64,000 nt of DNA from the NCBI RefSeq assembly GCF_009192765.1, contig NZ_VOHQ01000002.1, positions 372,001-436,000 of the forward strand, given 5' to 3'. Of the stretch, positions 55,458 to 64,000 are shown piece by piece. The notes below the pieces were generated by a model. That model was not told the origin of the DNA. It did not search any database and saw only the letters and a program-made list of their open reading frames with translations. Numbering within the stretch: the first letter of the stretch is position 1; every line of letters starts with the position of its first letter. Made by a program: the position numbers and the translations under genes. The stretch is from Agriterribacter humi (GTDB taxonomy: Bacteria > Bacteroidota > Bacteroidia > Chitinophagales > Chitinophagaceae).

Positions 55458-56587
55458 AAATGATATTCTTTTTTATCGGTTTGATAATGTGCTATGGCAT
55501 CCGGGTCGGGTTCAACGCCTAATCCGGTTCCCTGTGGCAGATAAACATAAGGGGGTTCAAACAAGAGGGGCTTTTTAAGTAAATCATGCGCTCTTATTGA
55601 CCGTCCAAAGATGTCGCTGGGCCAGGTGCAGGAAGCCGCGGCTGATGCGCAATGCACATACATGGATTCAAGTATGCCAAGGTCTATCTCCGAACCATGC
55701 CAGCAAGGTAACCCGGCAGCGGAAGCGATATGGTCAAGCCGCTGAAAATCGGCCAGTCCGCCGTTAAAGTTAAATCCATCTACTGCTTCAAGCTGAATCG
55801 CCTGTATGGCATCCTTTATACGTTGCCCATCCAGTAAATAAGGTAAAGAAACATGCAGCACAACAGGGATAGAACTATAAGCTCTCAATGAAGCATACTC
55901 CGTTAACTTCCAGCGGGGAACCGGGTCCTCCAGGCACAATACATTACCAATATTTTTTAACCCGTCAATTCTTTTACGGGCTTCAAAAGCATATTGCCAT
56001 CTTTCATTGGGATCCAGTATTACCTGCATGGAAGGAACCGATGCTGCAATCGTTTCGCACCAGCCCTGTACATCATCCTGTAAATCGCACTTGAATTTAA
56101 TACAGTCATATCCCAAAGCGTGGTAGTTTTTTACCAGGTCGTCCACCTCCTCAATGATTCTGTGGCTTGACCATGCGCTTACCTTCACTTTTTGTTTACA
56201 TGGCCCTCCCAGCAAATCCACCACCCGCATGTTATGCAGTTTTGCATAGGCATCCCATACAGCACATTCAAATCCATCATATTCCCTGCAAAAGGTAAAA
56301 GGAAGTTTTTGCAGACTCAGGCTTTCTATGTCCACGCCCAAAAGGGTATGGATGATAGCGTCTACAGTGGCCCAGTTATGATTACGGTAGAGCTCTCCCC
56401 ACCCGATAATCCCGCATTCCAGTTCCATCTTAATGAGCAGCTTTGGAAGTTTATCAAACTGCAAACTCCAGCCTCCCATGGCTCCCACGGGCAATTTGTG
56501 AAGGGGTTTGCTAACCTGCTTGCTGTCAATGGCGCCTTTAAGGGCGGGGACAACTACCTCGTAGCATGTAATTCTCGAAATCTTCAC
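55454..56587 (-). CDS. Enolase-superfamily dehydratase (sugar-acid dehydratase-like)
   Basis: 377 residues with the N-terminal capping domain and the C-terminal modified barrel of the mandelate racemase/muconate-lactonizing group. The catalytic Lys motif is KFK (K164, K166). Metal ligands D192 (ILDPNERW) and E220 (CLEDPVP) are clear. The third ligand position is unusual: the expected Asp/Glu is H245 (VVLHVSLPY), and H297 and E300 occur in WHGSEID. Relatives dehydrate L-fuconate, L-rhamnonate or other acid sugars to 2-keto-3-deoxy acids. That would fit the lactonase at 35321 and the aldolase at 57438. The altered metal site makes the exact reaction uncertain. Confidence 0.8.
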   Translation of the reverse strand: MKISRITCYEVVVPALKGAIDSKQVSKPLHKLPVGAMGGWSLQFDKLPKLLIKMELECGIIGWGELYRNHNWATVDAIIHTLLGVDIESLSLQKLPFTFCREYDGFECAVWDAYAKLHNMRVVDLLGGPCKQKVKVSAWSSHRIIEEVDDLVKNYHALGYDCIKFKCDLQDDVQGWCETIAASVPSMQVILDPNERWQYAFEARKRIDGLKNIGNVLCLEDPVPRWKLTEYASLRAYSSIPVVLHVSLPYLLDGQRIKDAIQAIQLEAVDGFNFNGGLADFQRLDHIASAAGLPCWHGSEIDLGILESMYVHCASAAASCTWPSDIFGRSIRAHDLLKKPLLFEPPYVYLPQGTGLGVEPDPDAIAHYQTDKKEYHL

Positions 56588-56645
56588 TTTGCAAAAGCTT
56601 TATGATTTTTAATTTTATTCCTTTTATAGCAGATGGTTACGCATG

Positions 56646-57419
56646 CTAAACGCCGGATAGTCTAATCGTGTCACCGTTATCAACACAGATGGTTTGCCCG
56701 GTAATGGATTTACCCAGGTCTGAAAGCAGGAATACAACAGTATAGCCGCAATCTTCCGGCTGTATCGCACGGGGTATCGCCTGCCCTTTTTGAATGTAAT
56801 CCTGCACCCATCGTTCAGCATCGCTGGTCCAGGTTCTGATCAAATCATAATTTTGTTCGGCATGAACATAACCAGGCGCTATCGCGTTTACCCGTATGTC
56901 GTATTTTCCCAACTCTACGGCCATACCCCGAGTTAATCCCTCTACTGCCGATTTAGCGCTACCGTAAACGGCATATCTTGACATGGTAGAATGGGCGTGA
57001 ACCGATGAAATATTTACGATATTACCTTCCGACTGATGCTTTAAAAGCTGTTTCACAAAAAACTTTGACATCATCCAAACGCCTTTTATATCTACCTGGT
57101 ACAAATCGTCAAATTCCGTCTCGCTCGCTTCATGTGCAAATTGACTTAATCCTACACCGGCATTATTCACAAGCCCATGAATAATACCTACCTCTTTTTC
57201 CAAACGATGGAACATGGCTTCCACCTCTGTATACTTGCTCACATCGGCGATCACCGGTATGGCATCAGGATAGATTTTTAAGACCGCTTCAATTCTTTCC
57301 TCGCATATTTCGTTTATAATAAGCCGCGCGCCATATTCATGCAGCGCTTTACAAATTCCACCCCCTACGCCAAAGCCACCCCCTCCTGATATTATAATGT
57401 TTTTTCCGGTTAGATTCAT
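56646..57419 (-). CDS. Short-chain dehydrogenase/reductase
   Basis: 257 residues, classical SDR length. The cofactor loop is GGGGFGVGGGI (12-22), a variant of TGxxxGIG. Then come NNAG (85-88) and the catalytic residues S138/S139, Y152 and K156 (YGSAK). The C-terminal segment GQTICVDNGD is typical of sugar-acid or polyol dehydrogenases. It probably oxidises a hydroxyl of a 2-keto-3-deoxy-6-deoxyaldonate with NAD+, as L-KDF/L-KDR dehydrogenases do. It sits between aldolase and dehydratase genes with gaps of 18 and 58 bp. The substrate assignment is inference. Confidence 0.88.
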   Translation of the reverse strand: MNLTGKNIIISGGGGFGVGGGICKALHEYGARLIINEICEERIEAVLKIYPDAIPVIADVSKYTEVEAMFHRLEKEVGIIHGLVNNAGVGLSQFAHEASETEFDDLYQVDIKGVWMMSKFFVKQLLKHQSEGNIVNISSVHAHSTMSRYAVYGSAKSAVEGLTRGMAVELGKYDIRVNAIAPGYVHAEQNYDLIRTWTSDAERWVQDYIQKGQAIPRAIQPEDCGYTVVFLLSDLGKSITGQTICVDNGDTIRLSGV

Positions 57420-57437
57420 TGTATAATGATTATAAGA

Positions 57438-58118
57438 TTACATTACCCCGTAAGCAGAGAAAGCTGCGCAGGCGCTCATTCCTTCTTTAATTTTTAGTTT
57501 AACTATATTTTCTTTCAGCGATTTCTCAATGGCTTTGGTAATGATTTCTTCTTCCCTGTCCTGTGGTATTATGCATACGCCATCCACATCACCGAAAATA
57601 ATATCACCGGGTTTAACCGTCACTTCCCCGAGCTTGATCTCTGTTCTGAAATCTATTACTTTGCCTCTGGGGCCCTGATCCTGGGAATACCCGCCATAAG
57701 AAAATGTGGGGAAATTCAAATGTATACCACCTTTCGTATCTCTTGAATAACCATTCACTACGGCGCCGGTACATCCTAGTTTTTCTGCACGGGTGCTCAT
57801 GAGCTCACCCCATAATGCATAAGTGGGCGAAGCGCCTGTACAGATGTAAACCTCGTTCTGCTTCAAATCATCCAAAGCTTCCAGCATCAGCCCGAAAGGT
57901 TTTTCCAGGAGTTGCGTGCTCATATTGTCATCAATATCTGCTTCCAATACCGTCATTGCTCTTCCCACTACTATCATTGTATGATGCAATGGCCGGATCT
58001 GTGGAGGCAAAAACTGATTTACCAGGCCAGCCTGATCCATTACATCACCAACAACTGCCGGAAATAGCTCCTGTTTCATGGTAGCGAATAACGCGTCATC
58101 ATTAATCCATTTTTTCAT
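57438..58118 (-). CDS. RraA-like class II aldolase
   Basis: 226 residues. The RraA/HMG-CHA aldolase fold is indicated by AVVGDVMDQAG near the N-terminus, ALWGELMSTRA (G104, E105), the conserved Arg-Asp pair in VNGYSRDTKG (R126, D127), and GDIIFGDVDGVCIIP. Enzymatic members are metal-dependent aldolases or decarboxylases acting on pyruvate-containing acids; others bind RNase E. Here it starts an operon with a dehydratase and SDR, so it most likely cleaves a 2-keto-3-deoxy acid to pyruvate and a C3 product. A copy of the shared 37-bp element lies 147 bp upstream. Confidence 0.85.
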   Translation of the reverse strand: MKKWINDDALFATMKQELFPAVVGDVMDQAGLVNQFLPPQIRPLHHTMIVVGRAMTVLEADIDDNMSTQLLEKPFGLMLEALDDLKQNEVYICTGASPTYALWGELMSTRAEKLGCTGAVVNGYSRDTKGGIHLNFPTFSYGGYSQDQGPRGKVIDFRTEIKLGEVTVKPGDIIFGDVDGVCIIPQDREEEIITKAIEKSLKENIVKLKIKEGMSACAAFSAYGVM

Positions 58119-58264
58119 AAATATTTTTTTAATAGTAATGGCATATTAACCTGTCCTATCTCCTATTACCTTTTCACCATTCGTACGCAGTCATCCTATA
58201 CTCACAAATGAAAGCGCTTTTCTCTGCATATTATTTGGCTAATATCTCATCTTTAGCATAAAGG

Positions 58265-58301
58265 GATTCATACAATTATATCATAGTACTTTTTTATAAG
58301 T
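58265..58301. promoter_or_regulatory. Shared 37-bp element, copy B (upstream of RraA operon)
   Basis: It differs from copy A (52771-52807) at 2 of 37 positions, and the 3' half CATAGTACTTTTTTATAAGT is identical. It lies 147 bp upstream of the RraA-like gene on the opposite strand orientation to transcription, the same relative orientation as copy A has to susC. Weaker similarity (about 17 of 28 positions) continues toward both operons. Confidence 0.65.
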
Positions 58302-58619
58302 AGAAGCATATAAAAGGGGATGAGTTAAATGGATTTTACATTTGCTTTTCGGATAACAGTCGGCTATTAAAAGTGCAGCAAATAATTTCGGAATTACCAG
58401 CTATGTTAAAACCAGGCTGGCAGGAAGGGAAACTAAAAGCACATCGAACCGCTAATGAACCGGTAAATATGTTCAGCCGAAGCGTTTCAGTAAATCTGCA
58501 TAATCTTCTCTTCCGGTAATACAATTCCAATTATTAATAACTCAGGGTTAATGCTTATTGTTTCAACAGAACAATTAAGGTAAATTGCTTGCTTTCAGGG
58601 TTAAGGGTTTACAATACAG

Positions 58620-58642
58620 GCCCCATTTCTATGGGGCTTTTT
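58620..58642 (+). terminator. Rho-independent terminator, + strand
   Basis: Stem GCCCCAT/ATGGGGC with a TTCT loop and then TTTTT. It resembles the terminator at 17389-17412 in size and loop. No + strand gene ends here, and the T-tract is wrong for the minus-strand gene that stops at 58684. Confidence 0.75.
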
Positions 58643-58683
58643 ATAAGTGCTGTATCATTTTGGGGCTGCGCAGTTAACGGGCA

Positions 58684-61389
58684 TTAATTTTCTATGTTCA
58701 GGTATTGGTATAACACGCCAAACCTTCCGGTTAAATCTGTTCCCTGCAGGACAATCAAATAGCTGCTTTTACTTTCCGATGTGTAAAAAGAAACTTCGGC
58801 TTCTCCTTTTTTATCCGTGATGATATCGGGGTTCCAATAGATCGTTGAGCGCAGATCAGGAAAAACATTTTCCTGGCCGGGCGAAGTATATTTGGGACTG
58901 TAAAATTGTTTTGCAATAACCGGCACAAGTGGTTTATATAAATAAATACCCGGTGTTTTTTTCATAAATGGTCCCTCGCCGGTTTTAGTGGTTATTTCAA
59001 TAAAAACAGGGGGATCCATGAAGTTGATTTTCATAGGTTCATAAAACTTAGACTGGTACGCTAAATTGTATTTTACACTTTTCATTACCTCTATTGCTTT
59101 CACATCCTCTGCAGAATAATACCGTAAAACATCAATAGGATCCATCTCGAACCAACCCAAATGCGTTCCGTCAATTACTATTTCTACCTTGCTTTTACCA
59201 ATGGCGAACGGCGCGCCGCGAACCACGGGGAATCCCGGTATTTGCCTGCTTAAAACATGAAGCAGATCTTCTTTAGGCGTTGCCTCTAAAATTTTTTCGG
59301 TAATTACCTGGTCAGCACCTCCGTCTTCATTGAGATTTTTTGAACCCTGTATTTTGCGTTTTGCACTTATCACTACCTCTTCAAGAAAATTACCATCTCT
59401 TTTCATTTGTTGCCATAGCAACTGCTGGTTTGATATGTATTTTCTTGATGCCGTATCGAACAACAGGTTATCCTGCCAGTACCTGGATATTTCGTTGGTG
59501 TAAAGCGGGTAGGTTTTGAGATTGACTGCTATTCCTACATTGAAAGCCTTACTTCTTTTGTTCAGCGCCCTTAGCAGCATTCCTGCACTGTCTTTTAGAA
59601 AGTAGGGAAATTTTTTAAATGCAAAAACGCCGGCAGTATTGGTTATGGTATCCATAAAAAAAGAGCCCTCGCTACCTACCTTACCAAACAAGGATACATT
59701 TACATGAGCGAGCGGCTTATTGAAAGCATTGGTAACTTTTCCGGTAATGCTAAATTCCTGTTCCTTCTCAAAGGCGGGCTGTGGCACCTTCCAGTTGTAA
59801 TTTACCCAGCCTTGTGTCAGCATCAATGCATCTGTGGCTTCGCTGTATGGATTTTTGATGTAAAACCAGGGATATTCTATGTCTCCCTTCAAATCAGCGC
59901 TCAGCAGCATATAACTGAGAATATTTTCACAGTCGGCAGTAAATTTTACCTGGGCTGTATCAATTACAGCCAGGGAGAAGCTGCCTGTAACGGGCGCTGC
60001 ATTGGTGTTCTGTGATTTTATTTTTAATGAAACGCTGTCTTTTTGCCGGTATAGGGTTTTGTGAGGTTCTGCATATAGCCTGATTGTTTCATCGTGCCAT
60101 ACAAAGGTGATGCGTTCGTTTAGAGGGTTCATGTTGCTGTTGTACAAAGTAAACTTTATAATTCCCTGGGGAAACATGGCTTTCGCCAGCTTTACTTCGG
60201 CTTCTTTTTTTGTGAGATTAATTTTTGCGCCGGCATAAGTAATGCCTCTTGAACGGCCTGCCAAATAATAAACAGCAGGCGCCCGGCTTTGCGCGGCAAT
60301 GATTTTAATAGTAATACTATCAGCGTCTTCTTTATTGATAACCTGGAGAACTATGCCTGATGCTTTTACCCCGGGCAGATCATACACCACCCCGTTGCTA
60401 AGTTCTGCGACATATGTTTCCCCGGTTTGGGGTGTAAAGCGCACTATTCCCATTCCTTTATGAACAGACGCGAATTGTGCTACTGTATTGCGTTTGCTGT
60501 CTTTAATAACCCCGCTCACATCCACACCTTTTCCGAAAATGCTGATAGCTTTAAAGCCGGTATTTTGCTTTATGCCCGCTACCAGGCTGCCTCCTTCCGG
60601 CATAAACTGGAGATCAATTTGCGGGGTGCCTGAATTTCTAACGGGAATGTTTAGCTGCAAATTATTTTTTGATGCAATTTCCAGGACAATATTCCTGTCT
60701 GTGCTGATGGCTTTAAGCGTTGTATCAATATAAATGTTACCGTCAGCATCTGTAGCGGTTCTAAGCTTTAAATAATTTCTAAGGCCCGAACGAAGTCTCA
60801 CCGTCACATTTGTATACGCAAGCGGCTCTGCGTTCCCGCCTTTTAATACGGTATATAAAACAAACTGATTGTTGCTGAAATCAATTTTCCTGATATCCGC
60901 TTTCCATTGCTCTGAGCGGGCATCAATTACTTTAAAACGGCTTTCAAAAAACAGGGTGTCACCAAAGTTGCGCATCCAGTTGGTATAGGCCCTTAAAATG
61001 TAAGCGCCTTGTTTAAAATCATCCTGTGGCAAAGCAATACAACTGCTGAACAATCCAAAGAATACCGGTGCGCTGGTTCTTTTGAGCACTGCACTTTCTT
61101 CGTTAAGAATCTCAATGTAAGCAATACCGGTACTGTCGGAAGGCTTGTGTTCGGCTGCATCCAATGCATATCCTTTCAGCCAAATGCTGTCGTTGGGTTT
61201 ATAATAAGGCTTGTCGTAATGAATAAATATTTTTTCGCGGGGAAATTTATCAGCCATGGTATCGGATGCAGACAATTTGCTGACAAATTCAGCATGTTGG
61301 GCATGGGCCGCACTTGAAATGACGAACAAAGCGATAAAAACCAGGAATGCTTCTATACCGGCCTGAATAGCCCTTTTCACTTCCTTCAT
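58684..61389 (-). CDS. Secreted macroglobulin-like protein with TonB-plug-like domain
   Basis: 901 residues from the ATG at 61389; an ATG at 61437 would add 16 residues before the signal peptide and is less likely. The signal peptide ends at SAAHAQ. The N-terminal part has an MG2-type macroglobulin fold, recognised by EKIFIHYDKPYYKPNDSIWLKGYAL. A carboxypeptidase-regulatory-like segment follows (ITGKVTNAFNKPLAHVNVSLFG, ~565). Near 690-790 is a TonB-plug-like domain (ADQVITEKILE, VEIVIDG..LGWFEMDP). No outer-membrane barrel follows, so it is not a transporter by itself. The family is common in Bacteroidota but its role is unclear; it may help envelope assembly or protein quality. It seems independent of the glycan loci. 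Confidence 0.75.
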   Translation of the reverse strand: MKEVKRAIQAGIEAFLVFIALFVISSAAHAQHAEFVSKLSASDTMADKFPREKIFIHYDKPYYKPNDSIWLKGYALDAAEHKPSDSTGIAYIEILNEESAVLKRTSAPVFFGLFSSCIALPQDDFKQGAYILRAYTNWMRNFGDTLFFESRFKVIDARSEQWKADIRKIDFSNNQFVLYTVLKGGNAEPLAYTNVTVRLRSGLRNYLKLRTATDADGNIYIDTTLKAISTDRNIVLEIASKNNLQLNIPVRNSGTPQIDLQFMPEGGSLVAGIKQNTGFKAISIFGKGVDVSGVIKDSKRNTVAQFASVHKGMGIVRFTPQTGETYVAELSNGVVYDLPGVKASGIVLQVINKEDADSITIKIIAAQSRAPAVYYLAGRSRGITYAGAKINLTKKEAEVKLAKAMFPQGIIKFTLYNSNMNPLNERITFVWHDETIRLYAEPHKTLYRQKDSVSLKIKSQNTNAAPVTGSFSLAVIDTAQVKFTADCENILSYMLLSADLKGDIEYPWFYIKNPYSEATDALMLTQGWVNYNWKVPQPAFEKEQEFSITGKVTNAFNKPLAHVNVSLFGKVGSEGSFFMDTITNTAGVFAFKKFPYFLKDSAGMLLRALNKRSKAFNVGIAVNLKTYPLYTNEISRYWQDNLLFDTASRKYISNQQLLWQQMKRDGNFLEEVVISAKRKIQGSKNLNEDGGADQVITEKILEATPKEDLLHVLSRQIPGFPVVRGAPFAIGKSKVEIVIDGTHLGWFEMDPIDVLRYYSAEDVKAIEVMKSVKYNLAYQSKFYEPMKINFMDPPVFIEITTKTGEGPFMKKTPGIYLYKPLVPVIAKQFYSPKYTSPGQENVFPDLRSTIYWNPDIITDKKGEAEVSFYTSESKSSYLIVLQGTDLTGRFGVLYQYLNIEN

Positions 61390-61452
61390 GCCAGAAAGAT
61401 ATAAAAGAATACCAGAAGCAAACAAGCGAATGATCATCGTCTCCTGTCTTTC

Positions 61453-64000
61453 TTACCCTTTCTGTTGCGAGAGGTAGGTGATGAGCGAGGCAAATTCCTC
61501 ATACGATAAAGCATTGGCCAAACCAGGAGGCATTATTGATGTTTCCTGCTCTTTGCGTTCCTTAATGTCTTTGGTATTGATGGTATGCGCTGTTCCGGTA
61601 ATGTCCCGCAAAACAATTTTGTCTGCCGATTCCCCGGTAACAAAACCCATCATGCTTTTACCATCTTTTGTAGTAACAAGCACCGTTGCAAAGCCCTGGG
61701 AAATGGAGGCATTGGGTTTGAGAATAGACTCGGCAATTTGCTTACGGGTCATAATAGAACCTATCTGACCCATAAAAGGCCCCTTCATGGTTTCACCTTT
61801 GTTAATACTATGACAGGCAATACATCCCTGCTGAATAAAGAGCGTTTTCCCGGTAGCAGGATTGCCTTTAATTTTATCCATAGCAAGCATAATATCTTCT
61901 ATGGATGATTTTCCAATCTGACCTTTCCTGTTCCTGATTTTATTTAAATCAATTTTGGTTTCATGCTCCGGTTCCATTTCTTCTTCGCCACCAAACTGGC
62001 TGATCCCCATCCGGAGTTTGCCATTGAGACCTGCGAAAAATTCTTTTCCGGCAGCATCCTGCTTATTCCATTCTGTTGTAAGCAGCGATTTAATTTTATC
62101 TGAAGATGCCCACGTAATGGGCTTGTAGTAGGGTCCGTGTGTATCAGGCCGGGTACTCCACCACCAGGAACCATCATAAGGAGCTTCAGTTTTATAGAGC
62201 CGGGCCAATGTGGCAAGAATTTTACTTTTCATCTCTTTGTCCCCGGTTTTGCCGTAAGCAGCGATCAGCCCGTCCACAGCCCGCGGATCATGCATATAAC
62301 GCAACGCCCAAAGTGCCAGCTCAGCATTTTTAGAGTCAATGGCGGCTATGCAGGCTTCCACGGCATTCAACTCTACCAGCGCCTTTACAGCAAGATGAGC
62401 GGGAATGATGTCTGTGTTGGGCGTAGCATGAGGTCCTTCCTCACCTTTGGGTGGAGATACAAATGAGCCAGGAACGGGTATTTGCAGCAATGCCTCCGCA
62501 GCTTCTATTCGCCCCAGGCGTCCCAGCCCGATAATGGATGCTATTTGAACACGTGGTGAAGCATCTTTTAACCCGCTGATAAAAGGTTCAGTGGGCACTT
62601 CTTTTAAAAATGGTTTCCTGTCGGCAAGTGCACGTAATGCAAATTCCTTCACGGCTTCTTCGGAACTGAGCTGAACCAGGTTTTTAATGCCATCTTGGCC
62701 TGCTGCCTGCGCGTAGGTATAAATTGCGGCCACACGTGCATACAACGGTAAGCTATTATCGGTTGCCAGTTCCCATGCTGCTTTGGTAGATTCTTCTCTT
62801 TTCCTTGAAATCAGTTCCTGCTGTGCATTCAACCGTGCCACGGCACTGGCAGATTTTAATAAGGATTGCAGTTCCGGTACAGAAGCGGCTTTAAGATCGG
62901 GAAAAGGTTTGTATTCCCAGTTCTCAGGTATAGCACGAACAACAAATCCTTTACCGGAATCTCCCGAATAACCGGCGCCATCCCAGGCCGACAGGTAGAG
63001 CCTTCCGGAAGCATCAATATCTAAGTCGGTAACCTGTGGTAATTTAATGAAATCTTCCTGTTCCTGTGTGTAGCTTCCACCGGATGGAGTTACCCTGTGA
63101 ATATATACCTGGTTTCTTCCCCAATCCGCCATCATGGGTACGTTGTTGTATTTATCCGGCCAGGTGCCATCATTCATAAAAAGAGAACCTGTACCGGAGC
63201 CGCCGCCCAGGTCTACCATGGCGGGAATGATTTCTTCCGTGAAATGTTTAAATAATACCGGGTACCCATACTCGCCCGATTGCAATTGATGACTGAAGCG
63301 AATGTTCCAGCCGCCTCCGTCATTCGTATTATCACGGGTGAAAATATTCATGTAAGGGTCTATGGCTACATCATAGATATTGCGTGTGCCGTGTGAGTAG
63401 ATCTCCATCTCCGTACCGTCAGGACGTACCCTTACTATTCCTCCACCCAGCATAGTTAATTTTTTTCCATCGCGGTCTATGGCATCATGAAAACCAAAAT
63501 CGCCTGTGGCAATATATATCCAGCCATCTATGCCCATCCGGATTCCATTGGTTGCATGGTCGGTGCCGCGGCTTTTAAGAAATGTTGGATTGCTTATATG
63601 TTCGATAAGTGGTTTAGAAGGTCCGTCGGCTACCCCATCATTGTTCTTATCTTCAAAAACCACAAGATCCATACCCGTTGCGAGGCTATCTTTTGAAAAC
63701 ATGGTGTGAAGAACAAAAAGCTTGTCGCCAAGCGATATAATTCCACGGGGGTTGTCTACTGCGGCATACTCCGTATGACTGTCCATTATCCCGTCATTAT
63801 TACAATCCACCAACCTCATGATCATTCCTTTGCCGGGGTCTTTACCCAGTGAGCCAATCATATCCACCCCAACATATACTTCGCCTGTGGCTGCTACTGC
63901 AAGGCAGGCAGGACTGGGCGTAAGGTCAGGGCCTGCAAAGCCGGTTATCTGAAGTTCATTTGGCCAATTGAGGCTTGTGCGCAGCGAATCAATAGATGCT
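61453..64000 (-). CDS. Propeller-HEAT-cytochrome c protein, 5' end outside window
   Basis: The frame is open to the right edge, so at least 849 residues are present and the start is missing. The N-terminal part reads as a glucose/sorbosone-dehydrogenase-like propeller (RGTDHATNGIRMGIDGWIYIATGD, DGTWPDKYNN), as in the 'membrane-bound dehydrogenase' proteins of Planctomycetes and Verrucomicrobia and some Bacteroidota. Next come HEAT-like repeats (SPRVQIASIIGLGRLGR, EAVKEFALRALADRKPF). The C-terminal ~140 residues form a c-type haem domain with the CIACH motif and MKGPFMGQIG. It is probably a periplasmic or outer-membrane redox enzyme oxidising a sugar or alcohol. The substrate is unknown. Confidence 0.82.
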   Translation of the reverse strand, partial: ASIDSLRTSLNWPNELQITGFAGPDLTPSPACLAVAATGEVYVGVDMIGSLGKDPGKGMIMRLVDCNNDGIMDSHTEYAAVDNPRGIISLGDKLFVLHTMFSKDSLATGMDLVVFEDKNNDGVADGPSKPLIEHISNPTFLKSRGTDHATNGIRMGIDGWIYIATGDFGFHDAIDRDGKKLTMLGGGIVRVRPDGTEMEIYSHGTRNIYDVAIDPYMNIFTRDNTNDGGGWNIRFSHQLQSGEYGYPVLFKHFTEEIIPAMVDLGGGSGTGSLFMNDGTWPDKYNNVPMMADWGRNQVYIHRVTPSGGSYTQEQEDFIKLPQVTDLDIDASGRLYLSAWDGAGYSGDSGKGFVVRAIPENWEYKPFPDLKAASVPELQSLLKSASAVARLNAQQELISRKREESTKAAWELATDNSLPLYARVAAIYTYAQAAGQDGIKNLVQLSSEEAVKEFALRALADRKPFLKEVPTEPFISGLKDASPRVQIASIIGLGRLGRIEAAEALLQIPVPGSFVSPPKGEEGPHATPNTDIIPAHLAVKALVELNAVEACIAAIDSKNAELALWALRYMHDPRAVDGLIAAYGKTGDKEMKSKILATLARLYKTEAPYDGSWWWSTRPDTHGPYYKPITWASSDKIKSLLTTEWNKQDAAGKEFFAGLNGKLRMGISQFGGEEEMEPEHETKIDLNKIRNRKGQIGKSSIEDIMLAMDKIKGNPATGKTLFIQQGCIACHSINKGETMKGPFMGQIGSIMTRKQIAESILKPNASISQGFATVLVTTKDGKSMMGFVTGESADKIVLRDITGTAHTINTKDIKERKEQETSIMPPGLANALSYEEFASLITYLSQQKG

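Larger units (their letters stand above)
58119..58683. other. Intergenic region with regulatory element and terminator
   Basis: About 565 bp with no credible protein gene. It holds the 37-bp shared element (58265-58301), a TACATTTG at 58337 that matches the Bacteroidota -7 consensus TAnnTTTG but lacks a clear upstream box, and the + strand terminator at 58620-58642. The segment between the last two could encode a small RNA; this is not demonstrated. Confidence 0.5.

Noticed and set aside
58336-58530. A 64-codon minus-strand open frame in the 58.1-58.7 kb intergenic region
   Set aside because: It is short, without a recognisable start context or domain, and lies beside regulatory elements.

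Overview
The window comes from a member of the Bacteroidota, most likely a Chitinophagaceae-type soil or freshwater glycan degrader. Two SusC/SusD pairs, lipoprotein and Tat-secreted glycosidases, AraC-type regulators next to the SusC genes, A/T-rich leaders without Shine-Dalgarno sites and a moderate G+C content all point this way. The species cannot be named from the sequence. No rRNA, tRNA, CRISPR array, intact insertion sequence or phage gene was seen.

Layout. (1) 1-15276, + strand: a run of secreted glycosidases (a truncated (alpha/alpha)6-type fragment, a five-bladed-propeller enzyme, a GH95/DUF5703-like enzyme, two TIM-barrel enzymes and a propeller-GH29 fusion), an SSS-family symporter, a lipoprotein L-rhamnose-mutarotase homologue, and lutB-lutA for L-lactate oxidation. 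(2) 15277-18101: a gene-poor stretch of about 2.8 kb with a VOC protein, a small exported protein, terminators and an unusual short repeat/hairpin. (3) 18254-40583: AraC regulator, then a long + strand locus of susC-susD, a GH95-like lipoprotein, two tandem class III CoA-transferases, a DUF5703-like enzyme, two MaoC/hot-dog proteins flanking a GH29 lipoprotein, a solute-binding-protein homologue without any export signal, a COG3618 lactonase, a RhaT-type permease, a Gfo/Idh/MocA oxidoreductase and a PQQ dehydrogenase with an inserted cytochrome c domain. (4) 40595-42270: VOC and AraC genes plus a frameshifted remnant of the 3' end of the Gfo/Idh/MocA gene. (5) 42345-52572, - strand: susC-susD-DUF6807-two Tat-secreted Gfo/Idh/MocA proteins-fucP-type permease, with a divergent AraC regulator. 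(6) 53791-58118, - strand: RraA-like aldolase, SDR, enolase-superfamily dehydratase, a SnoaL/RidA fusion and a creatininase-family hydrolase. (7) 58684-64000, - strand: a macroglobulin/TonB-plug surface protein and a truncated propeller-HEAT-cytochrome c protein.

How the genes may work together (inference). The enzyme set (two GH29, three GH95/DUF5703-type), FucP- and RhaT-like permeases and a rhamnose mutarotase homologue suggest that 6-deoxyhexose-rich glycans (L-fucose and/or L-rhamnose) are the target. Lactonase, acid-sugar dehydratase, SDR and RraA-like aldolase could make up a non-phosphorylating 6-deoxyaldonate route whose three-carbon product is lactate, and LutAB would oxidise lactate to pyruvate. 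A 37-bp element repeated with two mismatches upstream of the second susC operon and of the RraA operon suggests that these two units are co-regulated.

The least explained part is the CoA-transferase pair, the MaoC pair (one lacking the catalytic histidine) and the unexported solute-binding homologue inside a polysaccharide utilisation locus. This is the best candidate for an undescribed catabolic system.
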